Positions 9,197-16,505 of a DNA stretch of 42,265 nt are shown piece by piece (the first letter of the stretch is position 1; each line of letters opens with the position of its first letter). The stretch lies in NCBI GenBank assembly GCA_040905265.1, contig JBBDRW010000069.1:1-42265 (forward strand), in the 5' to 3' direction. The stretch is from JBBDRW01 sp040905265 (lineage in GTDB: Bacteria; Bacteroidota; Rhodothermia; Balneolales; Balneolaceae). Position numbers and translations under genes: made by a program. A model generated the notes under the pieces. That model saw only the letters and a list, made by a program, of their open reading frames with translations. It did no database searches and was not told the DNA's origin.

Positions 9197-9652
9197 CTAA
9201 AAGATCGAAACCACTTTTCGGCAGATCTCTTCGCAAAGTTCGCGAAGTTCGGGAGTCATCGCATTGCGGGTATGGGAGTCGATGTCAAGTTCACCGATAA
9301 ACTCTCCGTTCTTCAGAATCGGTACTACGATTTCAGACTTCACATCGATACTGCAGGCAAGATAGTTGTCGGCCTTGCTTACATCCTGGACGACAAACGT
9401 ATCCAGAGTGGCAGCCGCCTGCCCGCAGATTCCGGTTCCGAACGGTATTTTTTTATGGTCTGTCGGCTCTCCGGTATAGGGGCCCAGAACAAGCATCTCC
9501 TGCTCCTCTTTGGATGCGAGGTAGAAACCGACCCAGTCGAACGGTTCAACACTCTCTTCAAGAAGCTCACAAATACTCTGTAGTTTCTGCTCTCTGTTCT
9601 CCGTCCGGTTCAGGATAAGATCGACCTGGTGGAGCACTGTTTCATAGTCCAT
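9197..9652 (-). CDS. GAF-domain protein related to free methionine-(R)-sulfoxide reductase
   Basis: This 151-residue single GAF domain has the fRMsr-like core IPFGTGICGQAA (Cys76) and NYLACSIDVKSEIVVPI (Cys100). The 24-residue spacing of these cysteines equals that of the two matching cysteines in fRMsr enzymes. The third enzyme cysteine, ten residues before GVCG, is absent here (the segment reads GEPTDHKK). It may therefore be a reductase using two cysteines or a ligand-binding GAF protein; I cannot decide between them. It is cytoplasmic, with no signal or membrane segment. It converges on uvrA with a 79-bp gap. Confidence 0.8.
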   Translation of the reverse strand: MDYETVLHQVDLILNRTENREQKLQSICELLEESVEPFDWVGFYLASKEEQEMLVLGPYTGEPTDHKKIPFGTGICGQAAATLDTFVVQDVSKADNYLACSIDVKSEIVVPILKNGEFIGELDIDSHTRNAMTPELRELCEEICRKVVSIF

Positions 9653-9943
9653 AATCTGACTGTTTGGGCGAATTTCTGTCCATCCGGACCTATTTAATAC
9701 TGTTTGTTTGGATCAAGCCGATGATCCAACTGCCGCGCTTACAGATGAGCAGCTTCGTGTCCTGTCAACCACAACTGACTGCCTCGGATTCCTAATGTAA
9801 AATAGGGGGAATTGAGATCATATTCAGAACAGCCTCCAGCGAATGCTCTACTAACAGGCCTTCGTACTCCAAACGTACACTGGTTGACGGAATATTCCCG
9901 GCAGACCAGAATATTGACGGTTCTAAAATCGAGTAATGATCTC
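9653..9943. other. Divergent intergenic region
   Basis: About 290 bp separate the GAF gene (minus) from the MarC gene (plus). No ORF with coding character, tRNA or strong hairpin was seen. The only candidate signal is the TATCTTTG promoter box at its right end. Confidence 0.5.
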
Positions 9944-9951
9944 TATCTTTG
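9944..9951 (+). promoter_or_regulatory. Candidate Bacteroidota -7 box TATCTTTG for the MarC gene
   Basis: TATCTTTG matches the TAnnTTTG -7 element of Bacteroidota primary sigma promoters. A transcript starting 7-10 bases later would begin at about the ATG at 9958. This makes the ATG at 9985 the better translation start, with a leader of about 27 nt, unless the mRNA is leaderless. No well-placed -33 TTG was found, so confidence is moderate. Confidence 0.45.
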
Positions 9952-9984
9952 CGCTCAATGGCAGAAATATTGATTGAAACGACG

Positions 9985-10632
9985 ATGGATTTCACAGTCC
10001 TCTTTATGAGCACCGCAGCACTGCTTCTGGCGAGCTTCTCGTCGCTCTTTTCTGTCGCAAATCCCACGGCTGCAATGCCGATATTTCTCTCTCTGACTCA
10101 CGATTATACAGAGAGCGAGCGAAAAATGAGTGCAAAATGGGCCTCTATCTATATGTTTTTCATATTGATGGTTTTTCTGTTTGTAGGAACTTATATCCTC
10201 AGTTTTTTCGGCATCAGCCTATCGGGGATCCGGATTGCCGGAGGGCTGATTATCATGAGAATCGCTTTCTCCATGCTCAACCCGGACAAATCGGGACGAA
10301 AGCTCACTGTTGAAGATGAGGAAGAAGCGATGGAGAAGGAGGATATCTCCTTCAGCCCCATTGCCATGCCGATGCTGTCGGGCCCTGGCAGTATCGCCGT
10401 TGTCATCGGATTTGCATCCCAGGCGACCGGATGGACTGATTATCTGATCCATACAGCGGCCATTCTGCTCGTCGTACTGATCGCATATCTCGTACTGCGT
10501 CTTTCACCCAAAATTATGGACTATATGGGAACTGTCGGTATGAATGTGATGACACGGCTGATGGGTTTCATTGCTCTTGCAATCAGTGTTCAGTTCATTT
10601 TGAGTGGAATTTCACTCTATTATAATGTCTGA
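9985..10632 (+). CDS. MarC/NAAT-family integral membrane protein
   Basis: A roughly 215-residue protein with about six membrane segments. The MarC signatures are present: an N-terminal SSLFSVANPTAAMPIFLSLT helix with the NP motif, GISLSGIRIAGGLIIMRIAF, and PIAMPMLSGPGSIAVVIGFA (conserved P-x-L-x-GPG). In-frame ATGs at 9958 and 9985 are both possible; 9985 (MDFTVLFMS) matches the family's usual beginning and sits well behind the promoter box at 9944. Older literature linked the family to multiple antibiotic resistance, but its transport role is unproven. It is followed in the same direction by the AGCS symporter after about 67 bp. Confidence 0.85.
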   Translation: MDFTVLFMSTAALLLASFSSLFSVANPTAAMPIFLSLTHDYTESERKMSAKWASIYMFFILMVFLFVGTYILSFFGISLSGIRIAGGLIIMRIAFSMLNPDKSGRKLTVEDEEEAMEKEDISFSPIAMPMLSGPGSIAVVIGFASQATGWTDYLIHTAAILLVVLIAYLVLRLSPKIMDYMGTVGMNVMTRLMGFIALAISVQFILSGISLYYNV

Positions 10633-10689
10633 AACGGATGGAAGGAGTCTGTACAAACGAATAGATTTTTCAGAAACCCCATAAATACC

Positions 10690-10702
10690 GGAGGTTAAGC
10701 TG
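10690..10702 (+). promoter_or_regulatory. Shine-Dalgarno GGAGG in front of a CTG start codon
   Basis: GGAGG at 10690-10694 is followed by five bases and CTG at 10700, in frame with the symporter. No ATG, GTG or TTG lies between the upstream in-frame stop near 10680 and the ATG at 10763. That ATG would remove the family-conserved WGTPLL start of membrane helix 1. Confidence 0.6.
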
Positions 10703-12127
10703 GAACGACTCGAAAACCTGTTTGCCGATTTTGCAAATCTTGCCTGGGGCACCCCTCTTCTCATGCTTCTTGTCGGAGGGGGTATTTTTTTTCTGCTCTA
10801 CTGCAGATTTATCCCCTACAGACACTTCGGACATGGAATAGAGATTCTGACCGGAAAATATGATGATCCCGATGACCCGGGTGACATCAACCATTTTCAA
10901 GCACTCTCCAGCGCACTCGCCGCAACGGTAGGCATGGGAAATATCAGTGGCGTAGCCATTGCAATTGGTGTCGGCGGGCCGGGTGCTGTATTCTGGATGT
11001 GGATGACGGCACTGGTTGGAATGGCGACCAAATTCTTTACCTGTACACTCGCTATCCTCTATCGCGGCACCGACTCCGACGGTAATATTCAGGGAGGGCC
11101 GATGTATTTTATCACCCGCGGCCTCGGAGAAAAATGGAGGCCGCTTGCCCTCTTTTTCTGCATTGCCGGCCTCTTTGGCTGTACACCCATGTTTCAGGCC
11201 AATCAGCTGACACAGATCATCCGGGATACGATTCTGGCCGATAACAACTGGCTCGGATATGAGACGATGGTACTGGCCGGTTCAGCAATTACCGAAACCG
11301 GCTTCCGCCTCTCCGATGTCATCGTTGGACTGATTCTTACTGTCCTGGTATCCTCTGTTATTTTCGGAGGCATCAAACGAATTGCTCGTGTTGCTGCCAG
11401 GCTGGTACCTCTGATGGTCATCATCTATGTTGGTACGGTTCTCTATATCATTGTTACCAACCTGGTTGATATTCCCTACTATTTCCACCTCATTGTTACC
11501 GATGCATTCTCTGGTGAAGCGGCGGCTGGCGGTGCCGTCGGAGTCGTTATATCAAACGGTATACGCCGGGGAGCGTTCTCAAATGAAGCGGGGATCGGGA
11601 TGGAAGCGATGGCACACGGAGCTGCAAAAACTAGAGAGCCGGTACGGGAGGGGCTGGTTGCAATGCTGGAGCCGGCGATCGATACCCTTCTGATCTGTAC
11701 AATGACCGCTATGGCACTCCTGATGACAGGGGCCTGGACCGACACATCAGTCGATGGAATTACCATGACAGCCGTGGCATTTGAAACAGGAATCCCTTTG
11801 GTGGGCTCCTGGCTGCTCATCCTCTGTGTCACCATCTTCAGCGTCACAACCATGTTCACCTACTCGTACTACGGAACCAAGTGTCTGAACTTCCTCGCAG
11901 GTGCCAACAATAAACATCTCTACAACTACTTCTATATTTTCACCCTCTTTGTCGGAGCTGTTACCTCGATCGACATGGTAATCAATCTGGTCGACGGGAT
12001 GTTTGCCCTGATGGCGATTCCGACAATGACCGCCTCTCTACTCCTGGCTCCAAAAGTTTTACACGCCACCCGAGATTATTTTTCCAGACATGGAGGTCAA
12101 ACCCCCTTTTCCCGCACAGAAAATTAG
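10700..12127 (+). CDS. Sodium:alanine symporter family protein (AGCS), probable CTG start
   Basis: This is a sodium/amino acid (alanine/glycine type) symporter with about ten membrane helices and roughly 475 residues from the CTG. Family blocks are visible: WGTPLLMLLVGGG, ATVGMGNISGVAIAIGVGGPGAVFWMW, GGPMYFITRGLG, GAFSNEAGIGMEAMAHGAAKT and FSVTTMFTYSYYGTKC. The first in-frame ATG is 10763, inside the first helix. The CTG at 10700, with an ideally spaced GGAGG, restores a normal N-terminus. It is possibly co-transcribed with the MarC gene. Downstream lies a perfect AT palindrome and then the ankyrin gene's control region. Confidence 0.9.
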   Translation: MERLENLFADFANLAWGTPLLMLLVGGGIFFLLYCRFIPYRHFGHGIEILTGKYDDPDDPGDINHFQALSSALAATVGMGNISGVAIAIGVGGPGAVFWMWMTALVGMATKFFTCTLAILYRGTDSDGNIQGGPMYFITRGLGEKWRPLALFFCIAGLFGCTPMFQANQLTQIIRDTILADNNWLGYETMVLAGSAITETGFRLSDVIVGLILTVLVSSVIFGGIKRIARVAARLVPLMVIIYVGTVLYIIVTNLVDIPYYFHLIVTDAFSGEAAAGGAVGVVISNGIRRGAFSNEAGIGMEAMAHGAAKTREPVREGLVAMLEPAIDTLLICTMTAMALLMTGAWTDTSVDGITMTAVAFETGIPLVGSWLLILCVTIFSVTTMFTYSYYGTKCLNFLAGANNKHLYNYFYIFTLFVGAVTSIDMVINLVDGMFALMAIPTMTASLLLAPKVLHATRDYFSRHGGQTPFSRTEN

Positions 12128-12137
12128 TCAAAGTCAG

Positions 12138-12153
12138 TTATTTATATAAATAA
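12138..12153. repeat. Perfect 16-bp AT palindrome
   Basis: TTATTTATATAAATAA is its own reverse complement and lies 10 bases after the symporter stop, followed by a further partial copy (TTTATTTATAT). It could be a weak terminator, a protein-binding site or simply AT-rich DNA. Confidence 0.5.
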
Positions 12154-12192
12154 TTTATTTATATCACGCTATTTGTATTTAAAAAATAATGC

Positions 12193-12206
12193 AAAAAGCG
12201 TTTTCA
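12193..12206. promoter_or_regulatory. LacI/CcpA-type operator-like site 1
   Basis: AAAAAGCGTTTTCA matches 12 of 14 positions of the LacI-family pattern TGAAARCGYTTTCA with a central CG. Its partner at 12257 is centred 64 bp away, close to six helical turns. Confidence 0.4.
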
Positions 12207-12256
12207 TCGATATTTTATTAAATACTAAATCCAAAATATGCTTACTTTGTAAAGTA

Positions 12257-12270
12257 TCAAAACGCTTCCA
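12257..12270. promoter_or_regulatory. LacI/CcpA-type operator-like site 2
   Basis: TCAAAACGCTTCCA matches 12 of 14 positions of the same pattern as the site at 12193, in the opposite half-site phase. Sites 1 and 2 contain a 9-bp inverted repeat (AAGCGTTTT / AAAACGCTT). A small palindrome TACTTTGTAAAGTA, with a promoter-like TACTTTG, lies between them at about 12243-12256. The arrangement suits looping repression of the ankyrin gene. Confidence 0.4.
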
Positions 12271-12277
12271 TCATTAA

Positions 12278-12329
12278 AGAGAACGGAAGTGCGTTTCAGC
12301 CACCCGGAGCTGAAACCGAAGGGTTCTCT
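12278..12329 (+). other. Nested hairpin in the ankyrin gene leader
   Basis: The outer stem AGAGAAC (12278-12284) pairs with GTTCTCT (12323-12329). Inside it, GTTTCAGC (12293-12300) pairs perfectly with GCTGAAAC (12309-12316) around the loop CACCCGGA. The two stems are separated by internal-loop bases GGAAGTGC and CGAAGG. It does not match any riboswitch consensus I can recall. Confidence 0.45.
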
Positions 12330-12417
12330 CTCTCGTTATAACAGTCAGGAGAAACGGAGCTGCCCAAAAGAGACGGCTTCGATCGACAACTATCACAAAT
12401 AGAGAAGAGAACCAATC

Positions 12418-12909
12418 ATGATTTCTTTGAGACGCATACTGTTAAGCCTGATCGTTATTACAGCACCTTTCTCGGCGGGACAAGCGATGCAATCAGAACA
12501 ACAGGATGTCATCCTAACCGATGACCTCTTTGAGGCCATATCCGATATTGATATTCTCAGCCTTACTATCGCACTGGCTGACGGAGCAGATGTTGACACA
12601 CTGAACCAGAAAGGTGAAACACCGCTGATGCTTGCAGCGCACGTTGGCAACTCACGGATCGTCAAGATCCTCCTCGCACATGATCCTGACCTGAACAAAC
12701 AGAGTAAGTCGGGCCATACTGCCCTGATGATTGCATCCGCATCGGGCCAGCAACATGTCGTTGAACAACTGATTCAAAAAGGGGCAGACCTGAACAAGAG
12801 AAACAACAGTGGATTCAACTCTATCGAGCTTGCCGTAAGAAACGGACATCGGAGCATTGCGACACTCCTCCGTTCCCAAAACGGAATCTCTCTTACCGGC
12901 TCAGAGTAG
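12418..12909 (+). CDS. Exported ankyrin-repeat protein
   Basis: The 163-residue protein has an N-terminal signal (MISLRRILLSLIVITAPFSA, then GQAMQ) followed by about three ankyrin repeats. These show as GETPLMLAAHVGNSRIVKILL, GHTALMIASASGQQHVVEQLI and GFNSIELAVRNGHRSIATLL. Such small periplasmic ankyrin proteins act as protein-binding or chaperone-like modules; the partner here is unknown. It stands alone, with 290 bp of upstream DNA holding two operator-like sites and a folded leader, so it is probably a regulated single gene. No strong SD precedes the ATG. (Repeats start at about residues 66, 99 and 132.). Confidence 0.85.
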   Translation: MISLRRILLSLIVITAPFSAGQAMQSEQQDVILTDDLFEAISDIDILSLTIALADGADVDTLNQKGETPLMLAAHVGNSRIVKILLAHDPDLNKQSKSGHTALMIASASGQQHVVEQLIQKGADLNKRNNSGFNSIELAVRNGHRSIATLLRSQNGISLTGSE

Positions 12910-13136
12910 TATGGCAACAATATCCGGGTCAGGCCTCATACAATAAGAGTCGCCTCTCCCGGTATATTTCCGGTCCAATACCTGGTTTATTAATCCCGGG
13001 CCGCTTTGCCAATCGTTTACTTCATACTATTTCCCGATCCAATACCTGCAATAGTTCTCTCTGCAGATCGAAATATTGTATATTGAAAGATCTATGCAGT
13101 CGAAAGCTCTCTGCAGGTTTCAATGATCCGGCAACT
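12910..13136. other. Intergenic region between ankyrin and acyltransferase genes
   Basis: No gene was recognised. A direct repeat with the core CCAATACCTG occurs twice about 61 bp apart (near 12975 and 13038), and CTCTCTGCAG also occurs twice. The function of either is unknown. Confidence 0.4.
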
Positions 13137-13162
13137 TTCATGAGGAGGTTTCTCCTCATGAA
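13137..13162 (+). promoter_or_regulatory. Perfect 11-bp hairpin sequestering a GAGGAGG sequence
   Basis: TTCATGAGGAG (13137-13147), loop GTTT, then the complementary arm (13152-13162). The arm ends in an ATG at 13158 that opens a 38-codon frame overlapping the acyltransferase start in another frame. The hairpin lies 40 bases before the acyltransferase ATG. It may be a translational control element or a terminator lacking a U-run. Confidence 0.45.
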
Positions 13163-13201
13163 TTTGCCTGGAATGTACCAACTCAAGGATGTATTGGATC
13201 G

Positions 13202-14389
13202 ATGGCATTTACCTTCAAAAAGAATAGTCGGGATTACTCGGAGATCACGTTTCCGTTTATGCGAAAAGTGATCATCACCACCTCCAACCTTCTGTTCAAC
13301 GTGCGGGTAACCAACCCTCATAACATGCCCGTAACCGGCCCCTGTTTCATTTACGGGAACCACTCCAACTATTTTGATCCCTTCTTTATCAATACCGAGA
13401 TGACCCGTGAACCTACAGCCGGTGTAATGACACGGGATCAGTTTCACAAAACCCTCCCGAGAATCTTTATGGACAGTATCGGGATTGTCCCGACGAGCAA
13501 GTATATCCCGGAGCCGGGTATTATCCGAAGTGTGATCAGGATGATCGATATGGAGCGGATGATCGTCATCTTTCCGGAGGGGGGGCGCCGCTGGGACGGA
13601 AGGCCCAAGCCACTCATAGAAACGACATTGAAACTCTTCTGGAAGATGAAAATCCCGGTGCACCCGGTTCAGCTGCACGGCTCCTACCTGAGCTGGCCCC
13701 GGTGGGCAAGCTGGCCCAGGCCAAGCAGTGTGGAGGCAAGGTTTCTTGATCCGCTTCACCCTGATGATTACAACAACTATATGGTCTTTGCAGAGAGCTG
13801 CAGAAACAAAATGAATTTTGAAGAGTATGATCCACCCGCAGAGGCCATTCCATACCGCTCCTGGCGTCCCGCATCCGGAATCGGAAGGTTGTTATACCGC
13901 TGCCCGGAAACCGGAGTGAGCGGAGCCATCTTTACCCCCGATGGAGAGAGGGTCTGCAGCAGGTCGGGGTCGATCCGGTACCGGATGAACCACGCCTCCC
14001 GGCTGATCGATCGACACGGTGATCCCCACTCTTTGACAGAGATGTTCGACAAGATCCGGAATATGGAGATGGTATCTCGGGCGGATGGTACACTATTGTC
14101 CGAATCCGGGTCAACCTTTCATACAACAGACCGGGAACACAAACTGCATGGCCTTGGCAGAGGGGCAGTCTCACTCAAACCGGACGGGATCGAATATGGA
14201 TATGGATCCGAATCCGGGTTTATTTCGCTGGATGAAATGTTGACTATCTCCGTGGATCAAAATCACAAGATCAGCATCACCAATCATGAGAGAACCCTTC
14301 AGTTCACCCTGAAAGAGCAGAGCCCACTCCAGTGGCAAGACTATTTAAAACGCCTCAAAAAGGGTGAAAAGCCTGTAAAGAGCCTATAG
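13202..14389 (+). CDS. PlsC-like acyltransferase with an extra C-terminal domain
   Basis: Residues 20-200 are a glycerolipid acyltransferase domain: NHSNYFD (53-59) gives the NHx4D catalytic pair and FPEGGR (124-129) the acceptor-binding motif. The likely role is esterifying lysophosphatidate or a related lipid at the inner membrane. From about residue 230 to 395 there is a further region without the acyltransferase fold. It has CPETG and VCSRSG cysteine turns and then alternating beta-strand segments (HGLGRGAVSLKPDGIEYGY, LTISVDQNHKISITN) and a final helix, resembling a PH-like fold. I do not recognise this domain. The stop codon abuts a dispersed repeat and the copper protein gene lies convergent to it. 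Confidence 0.82.
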   Translation: MAFTFKKNSRDYSEITFPFMRKVIITTSNLLFNVRVTNPHNMPVTGPCFIYGNHSNYFDPFFINTEMTREPTAGVMTRDQFHKTLPRIFMDSIGIVPTSKYIPEPGIIRSVIRMIDMERMIVIFPEGGRRWDGRPKPLIETTLKLFWKMKIPVHPVQLHGSYLSWPRWASWPRPSSVEARFLDPLHPDDYNNYMVFAESCRNKMNFEEYDPPAEAIPYRSWRPASGIGRLLYRCPETGVSGAIFTPDGERVCSRSGSIRYRMNHASRLIDRHGDPHSLTEMFDKIRNMEMVSRADGTLLSESGSTFHTTDREHKLHGLGRGAVSLKPDGIEYGYGSESGFISLDEMLTISVDQNHKISITNHERTLQFTLKEQSPLQWQDYLKRLKKGEKPVKSL

Positions 14390-14450
14390 TGTCGCGACGA
14401 TCATACTCTTGCGAGACTTGGCCCACATCGCATGGTTGACACGACACCAG
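14389..14450. repeat. Short dispersed inverted repeat, T family copy C
   Basis: It begins GTGTCGCGACGATCATAC and ends ATCGCATGGTTGACACGACA plus CCAG. It matches copy A (38818) at both ends but carries about 20 extra bases in the middle (CTCTTGCGAGACTTGG). That insert's beginning is shared with copy D (30235). It starts on the last base of the acyltransferase stop codon and runs directly into an F-family half element. Confidence 0.65.
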
Positions 14451-14474
14451 AAGTCTGTCGGGCTTACGGGATGG
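14445..14474. repeat. F-family repeat, single arm
   Basis: CCAGAAGTCTGTCGGGCTTA, then CGGGA, differs at 2 of 25 positions from the arm shared by the complete elements at 26019 and 39832. It lies six bases from the 3' end of the copper lipoprotein gene, in the convergent gap. Confidence 0.65.
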
Positions 14475-14480
14475 CCGATC

Positions 14481-15035
14481 CTACTCGACGATCAACACAC
14501 CTCTCATTCCCGCACCGTAGTGGCCCGGAAAGCTGCATACAAAGGTATACTCGCCCGGCTCGTCGGGTACAGTGAGCTGAATGGAATCAGATTCGCCGCC
14601 GCCCAGCATCCGGGTGGTTACAATGATATCCTCTTCAAACGCAACGGCAATATATTCGTTATCCGCAGCAGCGGCGGACTGGTTGATAAACTGGCCTACA
14701 TCTGTTCCCAGATCGAGAATTGCGAAATTATGGGACATTGCCGTAGCCGGAATCTGGCTTCGAACTTCGAGATTGATCCGCAGCTCTTCGCCCGGTGAGG
14801 CGTTGATTTCAAGCAGCTCATATTCGTTCCCATGCTGTTCACCAACCGTAATACCCTCTTCATCCGATGCCACGACAAATCTCATCATATCAATGCCGAT
14901 AACGTCAATCGTTCGTACTCCGTCATCCGCAGGCGCCGCTTCCGATGCCGGTTGTTCTTCCGTTCCGTTGCCGCCACAAGCGGCAATTAGAAATACCAGT
15001 GTGAATAGTGAGAGATATTTACTGAATCGATTCAT
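14481..15035 (-). CDS. Auracyanin/azurin-like blue copper lipoprotein
   Basis: A 184-residue lipoprotein with signal MNRFSKYLSLFTLVFLIAAC (Cys20 lipidated), then an acidic, Ala/Glu-rich linker and a cupredoxin domain. The type-1 copper ligands are visible: His102 in MSHNF and the C-terminal loop CSFPGHYGAGM with Cys167, His172 and Met177. The loop spacing is of the plastocyanin/auracyanin kind (five residues His to Met) rather than azurin (four). Its role is as a small periplasmic electron carrier, likely for a respiratory oxidase, whose genes are not in the window. A sequence CAGGAG about 12 bases before the ATG may serve as SD. Confidence 0.9.
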   Translation of the reverse strand: MNRFSKYLSLFTLVFLIAACGGNGTEEQPASEAAPADDGVRTIDVIGIDMMRFVVASDEEGITVGEQHGNEYELLEINASPGEELRINLEVRSQIPATAMSHNFAILDLGTDVGQFINQSAAAADNEYIAVAFEEDIIVTTRMLGGGESDSIQLTVPDEPGEYTFVCSFPGHYGAGMRGVLIVE

Positions 15036-15093
15036 GCTGATTTACTCCTGTAGTTATTTGTTTAATTATAGAGGCTTTACAAAGCTTGCAATA

Positions 15094-15130
15094 TGGAGGC
15101 ATTGAAAAAGACGGTTTTGCAAAGGCTCCA
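15094..15130. repeat. G-family inverted repeat copy 1
   Basis: TGGAGGCATTG (left arm) faces GCAAAGGCTCCA (right arm). The right half CGGTTTTGCAAAGGCTCCA differs at only two positions from the copy at 16296. It lies in the 249-bp gap between the copper lipoprotein gene and the DUF4097 gene, which otherwise holds nothing recognisable apart from a small GCTTTACAAAGC palindrome at about 15074. Confidence 0.55.
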
Positions 15131-15284
15131 ATATATCCTGATGAAAGTTAACGGTTTGAAAGCAGAGTTCGAATATCCTTCTAAACTCTCCCAACATCCG
15201 TGCAATAGGTATACATGTGTCTAACCAACAATAATTTTCCCTCAAACGTTTTGGGGAAGAGTACCGTCCGGGGTTAAGAGATCT

Positions 15285-16217
15285 CTACTGAAATTGCAGC
15301 CGTACACTCCCTCCGGATGTCCTCGCATGTATCGCCGGCCCTCCTCCGAAGACCGATCCCCGTATCCGGTCTCGTTCCGCCTCTCCGGTAAAGTTGACGA
15401 GCTCTGTCCGGACTCTGTTTCCCCTCAGCTCCAGATCGTAACCGGTTCCCCCTGGTATGCTGACAGTGATCGAACCGCCGCTGGTTCTCAAATCTACACT
15501 CTCGGAAACGTCGAGTATTTGCGCATTGATGCTGCCTCCGCTGGTACGAGCTGAAATTTGTCCGGCGATATCCTGTAACCGAATCGAACCGCCACTGGTT
15601 CGAACATCAATCATTCCCTCAACATCACTTAGCCGGACAGTTCCACCGGAGGTCCGGCCATGGATCTCTCCCCGGCTGCTGCTGATCTCGATCGATCCGC
15701 CGGACGTGTGGGCTTCCAGAACACCGTTGAGCTGAGCAACAGAGATCGATCCGCCACTTGTCCGAAGCTGAACCTCTCCGGTAATATTGGAGGCTGCCAT
15801 GCTGCCGCCACTGGTCCGGGCATCCACCGAAACAGCACGTGGAGTATAGACGATAAAGGAGACAGAGATATTTATGCGATCTCCCCACAATCTCCACTGC
15901 CTGGACTCTCTGTTCGCATGTGCTCTGAGAGTATTCCCGACCTGTTCAATCTCGATTTCATAATCGTCCAGGGAAATATCACCTTGAGACAGATAACGGT
16001 TATTTCGCCGGACATACATCTCAACGCGGGCTTGCTCCTGGTCGGCGCCGTAGATCCGGATAAAGCCGCCGGATGTCGATACATCTACTTGTTCAATGCG
16101 ATCAGAATCAAACGTTTTCACTGTCCAGGCCTGATCCGTCTCCTGCCCGGCAGCAAGCATTGGAAGGAATAACAAAAGAGCAGGAAGGATCAAAAAAAGA
16201 ATTTTATCTGTTTTCAT
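15285..16217 (-). CDS. Exported DUF4097-type beta-helix protein with TSGG repeats
   Basis: The frame is open to 16280, but the ATG at 16217 gives the N-terminus MKTDKILFLILPALLLFLPM and a cleavable signal ending LAAGQ, so that start is preferred (310 residues). Nine copies of a roughly 20-residue unit built on TSGG follow (for example RTSGGSISVAQL, HTSGGSIEISS, RTSGGTVRLSDV), separated by short strands. This is the pattern of the DUF4097/DUF4098 putative adhesin-like beta-helix family. It is predicted to be periplasmic or on the cell surface. Family members often accompany ECF sigma/anti-sigma genes, but none is adjacent here. The function is unknown. Confidence 0.85.
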   Translation of the reverse strand: MKTDKILFLILPALLLFLPMLAAGQETDQAWTVKTFDSDRIEQVDVSTSGGFIRIYGADQEQARVEMYVRRNNRYLSQGDISLDDYEIEIEQVGNTLRAHANRESRQWRLWGDRINISVSFIVYTPRAVSVDARTSGGSMAASNITGEVQLRTSGGSISVAQLNGVLEAHTSGGSIEISSSRGEIHGRTSGGTVRLSDVEGMIDVRTSGGSIRLQDIAGQISARTSGGSINAQILDVSESVDLRTSGGSITVSIPGGTGYDLELRGNRVRTELVNFTGEAERDRIRGSVFGGGPAIHARTSGGSVRLQFQ

Positions 16218-16252
16218 AATATAAATTCCAGATTTTAATGGTAGTGTGACAG

Positions 16253-16314
16253 ACCGGAGCCTATGAAAAACCAGGCTCATTTTTTGTACGCGAAGCGATT
16301 TTGCAAAAGCTCCA
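16253..16314. repeat. G-family inverted repeat copy 2
   Basis: The left arm CGGAGCCTATGAAAAACC (from about 16255) faces the right arm CGATTTTGCAAAAGCTCCA (16296-16314). The same two-arm plan and right arm occur at 15094-15130, and a single arm occurs at 39946. It lies upstream of the DUF4097 gene; the rest of the gap to 16505 shows nothing clear. Confidence 0.55.
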
Positions 16315-16505
16315 GATTAGAAAACACTACGGATCATATCGTTCAAAAGTTTCAATTGTGGACGGGGAATGATTCTGACATAGCATACCTGCTGTTTCTG
16401 TCTTCCTGCCGGGAAACGGGCCAGGCTCAGTAACAGAAAATGATAAAAACACCGGATACTCTGTCAATTGACAGATGAAGAACCCATGAATCACCAAATG
16501 AGTTT

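Noticed and set aside
12278..12400. Glycine or other riboswitch before the ankyrin gene (ACCGAAGGG and CAGGAGAAACGG are loosely reminiscent)
   Set aside because: The required conserved core and spacing of the glycine aptamer, and of the other classes I compared, are missing, so only a generic hairpin is reported.
15165..15190. GAGTTCGAATATCC resembling a tRNA T-arm
   Set aside because: No acceptor or anticodon stem could be built around it; no tRNA elsewhere in the window either.
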